Source of the DNA: an uncultured Oscillospiraceae bacterium
GTDB taxonomy: Bacteria; Bacillota; Clostridia; Oscillospirales; Oscillospiraceae
DNA length: 9,133 nt
Assembly: GCA_934515035.1 (NCBI GenBank)
Contig: CAKSXP010000058.1
Span: 1 to 9,133, forward strand
Direction of reading: 5' to 3'
Part shown: positions 6,978-9,133 of the stretch, piece after piece
How positions within the stretch are numbered: the first letter of the stretch is position 1
How the letters are laid out: each line of letters opens with the position of its first letter
Position numbers and translations under genes: made by a program
The notes under the pieces: generated by a model
Databases searched by the model: none
What the model saw: only the letters and a program-made list of their open reading frames with translations
What the model was told of the DNA's origin: nothing

Positions 6978-8822
6978 ATCAAACTCGTAAGCAATAAGAG
7001 CAGCAAACAGGCGGGCTCCTCTGCCTCCGGCAAAAAGCAGACCCGGACCGCGAAAAAGGACCCCGCGCCCGTAAGGCAGGCCGCTCCGCAGAAACAGAAG
7101 CAGGCCGCACAGCCCCGCAGGGCGCCCGCAAACAGGAACAAGGGAACGGGAAAGGCAAAGAGCGTTATTCTCGCCGTGGCCGTGACCGCGGCGGTGCTCT
7201 GCGTTGTGATCGTTGTCGGCGCGTTCTATGTGTCCGGCATGGACACGATCTTCCCGAAGGTCAATGTTGACGGCGTGGACGTCGGCGGAATGACGCTGCG
7301 CGAAGCGGAGCTCGTGCTCGCCGGCTCCGGCAGCGAACCTGCCGGAAATACGACCGTCACCGTCGAACTGCCCATGGACTGTGTCTTTACCGTCACAAGC
7401 GACGACGCAGGACTTGGCTCCGACGGCGGAAACGGCGCAGCCGCGGCCTATAACTACTGCCACGGCGGCGGAATGTTCAAAAACCTTGTCACCTATGTCA
7501 AATGCCTCGTCTCCGGAGCGGAGCTCACCGGCGGAGAAGACGAAAGCGCCATTGACGAGCAGGCCGTCCGCGGCATCATAAACAGCGCCGTGGAGGATTG
7601 CCGCGCTCTTCTGATGGGCAACGAGGTCACTATCGGTGCGGAAGAGATCACTATCGTCAAGGGCGCCGGGACCGTCGAGCTCGACGCGGATGAGCTCTAT
7701 GAGCTTGTTGCCGCAGCCCTCACCGGAGGAGACAGCGAGCCCATAGTATATGAGCCTTCGTCCGAAGATGCGGACATCGACCTCGAGGAGCTCTATGACC
7801 AGATATTCAAGGAACCGGTGAACGCCAGATTCGACGCGGAAAGCGGAACGGCTCTCGCAAGCGAAAACGGCATCAGTTTCGATATTGAGCTCGCTCAGCG
7901 GCTTCTTGACGAAGCCAAGCCCGGCGACACCGTTGTCATCCCGCTCATAATAACGGAGCCGGAGATCAGGACGGAGGATCTGAACGCTAATCTGTTCTCC
8001 GACTGCCTGGCTCAGAAGAGCACCACGCTCGGCGGCAGCAGCGCCGCGCGCATCAACAACATAACCAGGGCCGCGGCCGCTATCAACGGCGTCATCCTCA
8101 ACCCCGGAGAGGAGTTTTCCTATAACGCCGCTCTCGGCCAGCGCACGACCGAAGCCGGATATCAGGGCGCGGGAGCCTATTCAAACGGCAAGGTCGTAAC
8201 GGAAGTCGGCGGCGGCATATGCCAGGTCAGCTCCACGCTGTACTACTGCGCTCTGTATTCCAACCTTGAGATAACACAGCGCACCTGCCACTATTTCGCC
8301 GTAAACTATCTTCCCTCCGGTCTGGACGCCACCGTAAGCTGGCCCAGCCCCGATTTCAAGTTCAAAAACGACCGCAACTACCCCATCAAGATCGAGGCCT
8401 ATACCGACATGACGAGCTATACCGTCACGGTCAAGATATGGGGCACGGACGAGGACGGCAGCTATGTCGAGATCCAGATCGATACCTGGGCCACCGACAG
8501 AGGTACCGGCGCGACGACCTATCGCCTTGTCTATGACGCAAACGGAAACCTTATAAGCAAGAAAAAGGAAGCCGACAGCGAATACCACTATCACACCGAG
8601 GACGAACCCAGCCCCACTCCCAGCCCGAGCCCGAGTCCGTCCGAAGCCCCGACGGAAACGCCAACGGAGTCTCCGACCGAAACACCGGCCCCGACGGAGC
8701 CCGTCGAACCGGTCGAGCCCACGGAGCCGGTCACCCCGATCGATCCGGTAAACCCCACTGACCCGCCGATAGCGCCGCCGGACCCCGTCACGCCGCCGCT
8801 CGACCCGGAGTCCGGTGAATAG
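6978..8822 (+). CDS. VanW-domain envelope protein, membrane-anchored, non-ATG start suspected
   Basis: This is probably a surface protein anchored by one N-terminal helix; its biochemical function is unknown. From ATC 6978 it has 614 aa; from the first canonical start (GTG 7176) it has 548. The upstream frame is open from 6972 and encodes a Lys/Arg/Gln/Ala/Pro-rich cytoplasmic tail (KLVSNKSSKQAGSS...), then the membrane helix VILAVAVTAAVLCVVIVVGAFYV. Starting at 7176 removes the tail and part of the helix. In 548-numbering: FPKVNVDGVDVGGMTLREAE (26-45) and EPVNARFD...IPLII (213-259) resemble PG_binding_4-type repeats. The VanW domain is at about 275-422, with LNPGEEFSYN (308-317) and VGGGICQVSSTLYYCALYSN (344-363), including Cys349. 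An acidic Pro/Thr/Ser tail fills 475-548. VanW proteins are common in Clostridia and do not by themselves mean glycopeptide resistance. The gene follows hemW by 34 bases. Confidence 0.85.
   Translation: MKLVSNKSSKQAGSSASGKKQTRTAKKDPAPVRQAAPQKQKQAAQPRRAPANRNKGTGKAKSVILAVAVTAAVLCVVIVVGAFYVSGMDTIFPKVNVDGVDVGGMTLREAELVLAGSGSEPAGNTTVTVELPMDCVFTVTSDDAGLGSDGGNGAAAAYNYCHGGGMFKNLVTYVKCLVSGAELTGGEDESAIDEQAVRGIINSAVEDCRALLMGNEVTIGAEEITIVKGAGTVELDADELYELVAAALTGGDSEPIVYEPSSEDADIDLEELYDQIFKEPVNARFDAESGTALASENGISFDIELAQRLLDEAKPGDTVVIPLIITEPEIRTEDLNANLFSDCLAQKSTTLGGSSAARINNITRAAAAINGVILNPGEEFSYNAALGQRTTEAGYQGAGAYSNGKVVTEVGGGICQVSSTLYYCALYSNLEITQRTCHYFAVNYLPSGLDATVSWPSPDFKFKNDRNYPIKIEAYTDMTSYTVTVKIWGTDEDGSYVEIQIDTWATDRGTGATTYRLVYDANGNLISKKKEADSEYHYHTEDEPSPTPSPSPSPSEAPTETPTESPTETPAPTEPVEPVEPTEPVTPIDPVNPTDPPIAPPDPVTPPLDPESGE
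8602..8819 (+). repeat. Low-complexity Pro/Thr/Ser/Glu repeat tract in the VanW protein tail
   Basis: The last 72 or so residues are built from short imperfect units: SPTPSPSPSPS, then ETPTESPTETPAPTEP, then VEPVEPTEPV, ending in PxDPV/DP units such as TPIDPVNPTDPP and DPVTPPLDPE. At DNA level this appears as reiterated cccgagcccgag-type and cgacgga/ccgaccga-type triplets. It resembles the extended, wall-spanning linkers of Gram-positive surface proteins. No LPxTG sorting signal or second membrane helix follows, so the tail ends free. Confidence 0.75.
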
Positions 8823-8856
8823 AGAAAAAGCAAAGGGAAACAGGAGGAAAACTATT

Positions 8857-9133
8857 GTGAGCAAAAAAACCTTTTACCTGTCCACCGCCATCGCATATAC
8901 ATCCGGCAAACCCCACATCGGCAACACCTATGAGATCGTTCTGGCCGACGCGATCTGCCGTTTCAAGCGGGCGCAGGGCTACGACGTCTACTTTCAGACC
9001 GGAACCGATGAGCACGGACAGAAGATCGAAGAAAAGGCAAAGAACGCAGGCGTAACTCCGCAGGAGTTCGTCGATGGCGTCGCCGGGGAAATAAAGCGTA
9101 TCTGGGACGTGATGAACACCAGCTATGACCGTT
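8857..9133 (+). CDS. metG: MetG, methionyl-tRNA synthetase (partial, N-terminal 92 residues)
   Basis: MetG charges methionine onto initiator and elongator tRNA-Met, using ATP, in the cytoplasm. The visible N-terminus, MSKKTFYLSTAIAYTSGKPH, leads into the class I synthetase ATP motif HIGN (20-23, the HIGH box). FQTGTDEHGQKIEEKA (46-61) follows, also typical of bacterial MetRS. The KMSKS loop, anticodon-binding domain and any C-terminal tRNA-binding (Trbp111-like) domain lie beyond the right edge. The start is GTG at 8857, with a perfect AGGAGG (8842-8847) 9 bases upstream; no ATG is available nearby in this frame. It sits 34 bases after the VanW gene and is probably the third gene of the hemW unit. 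The frame is open to the window end and looks intact. Confidence 0.95.
   Translation, partial: MSKKTFYLSTAIAYTSGKPHIGNTYEIVLADAICRFKRAQGYDVYFQTGTDEHGQKIEEKAKNAGVTPQEFVDGVAGEIKRIWDVMNTSYDR

Noticed and set aside
6960..6980. UGA read-through or recoding from ATG 6960 into the VanW frame
   Set aside because: The ATG has a poor ribosome site and the stop comes after only three codons. htpG ends in a normal TGA, and no stem-loop of a recoding signal is evident, so an altered or ATC start is simpler.
6968..6997. Nine-codon leader reading frame GTG AGG CAA ... CAA TAA just before and overlapping the VanW gene start
   Set aside because: It is too short to support, shows no regulatory codon pattern and overlaps the proposed ribosome site. 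It is more likely chance.
6978..8822. Vancomycin resistance locus
   Set aside because: A VanW domain alone is not evidence of resistance. There is no vanS/vanR, vanH, vanA/B-type ligase, vanX or vanY here, and the neighbours are hemW and metG.
8181..8864. Minus-strand open frames opposite the VanW gene, including an Arg-rich and a Gly/Ser/Val-rich product
   Set aside because: These are the reverse translation of the VanW domain and of the Pro/Thr repeat tract. Low complexity in the sense gene creates the apparent repeats.

Overview
This window looks like chromosomal DNA of a moderately GC-rich, Gram-positive anaerobe of the Bacillota, most likely class Clostridia (an Oscillospiraceae/Ruminococcaceae-like lineage). 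The lineage is inferred from three things: a MurT/GatD lipid II amidation pair, a VanW-domain envelope protein followed directly by metG, and strong purine-rich ribosome binding sites with vegetative (sigma-A type) promoters. Third codon positions are GC-rich throughout. I see no mobile element, tRNA, rRNA, CRISPR array or prophage gene.

Left part, minus strand (1-2709): a three-gene operon reads leftwards. It encodes a six-helix membrane protein resembling the YjdF/DUF2238 family, then MurT (456 aa), which overlaps it by 4 bases (ATGA), then GatD, which is cut by the left edge. MurT and GatD together amidate the D-glutamate of lipid II. The membrane protein has no known link to that reaction, but its tight coupling makes it a candidate partner.

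Middle, plus strand (2710-5523): a short divergent intergenic region carries a clear extended -10 promoter. This drives an alpha/beta hydrolase of unknown substrate and, 24 bases later, the Hsp90 chaperone gene htpG. The gap after htpG holds two tandem hairpins that can also pair in an alternative way; the second has a T-run and is probably the terminator.

Right part, plus strand (5642-9133): a near-consensus promoter (TTGACA, 17-base spacer, TATTAT) starts a unit of hemW (radical-SAM haem chaperone family), a VanW-domain membrane-anchored envelope protein with a Pro/Thr-rich tail, and metG (methionyl-tRNA synthetase), which is cut by the right edge. The gaps between these genes are 34 bases each.

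The most unusual point is the start of the VanW gene. Its frame is open, with a convincing basic N-terminal tail, about 66 codons upstream of the first ATG/GTG/TTG available in that frame. The codon at the ideal distance from a good ribosome binding site is ATC. This is either a rare AUC start, a recent start-codon mutation, or a sequence error. Otherwise the window is mostly housekeeping and envelope genes; I did not find a clearly new multi-gene system.
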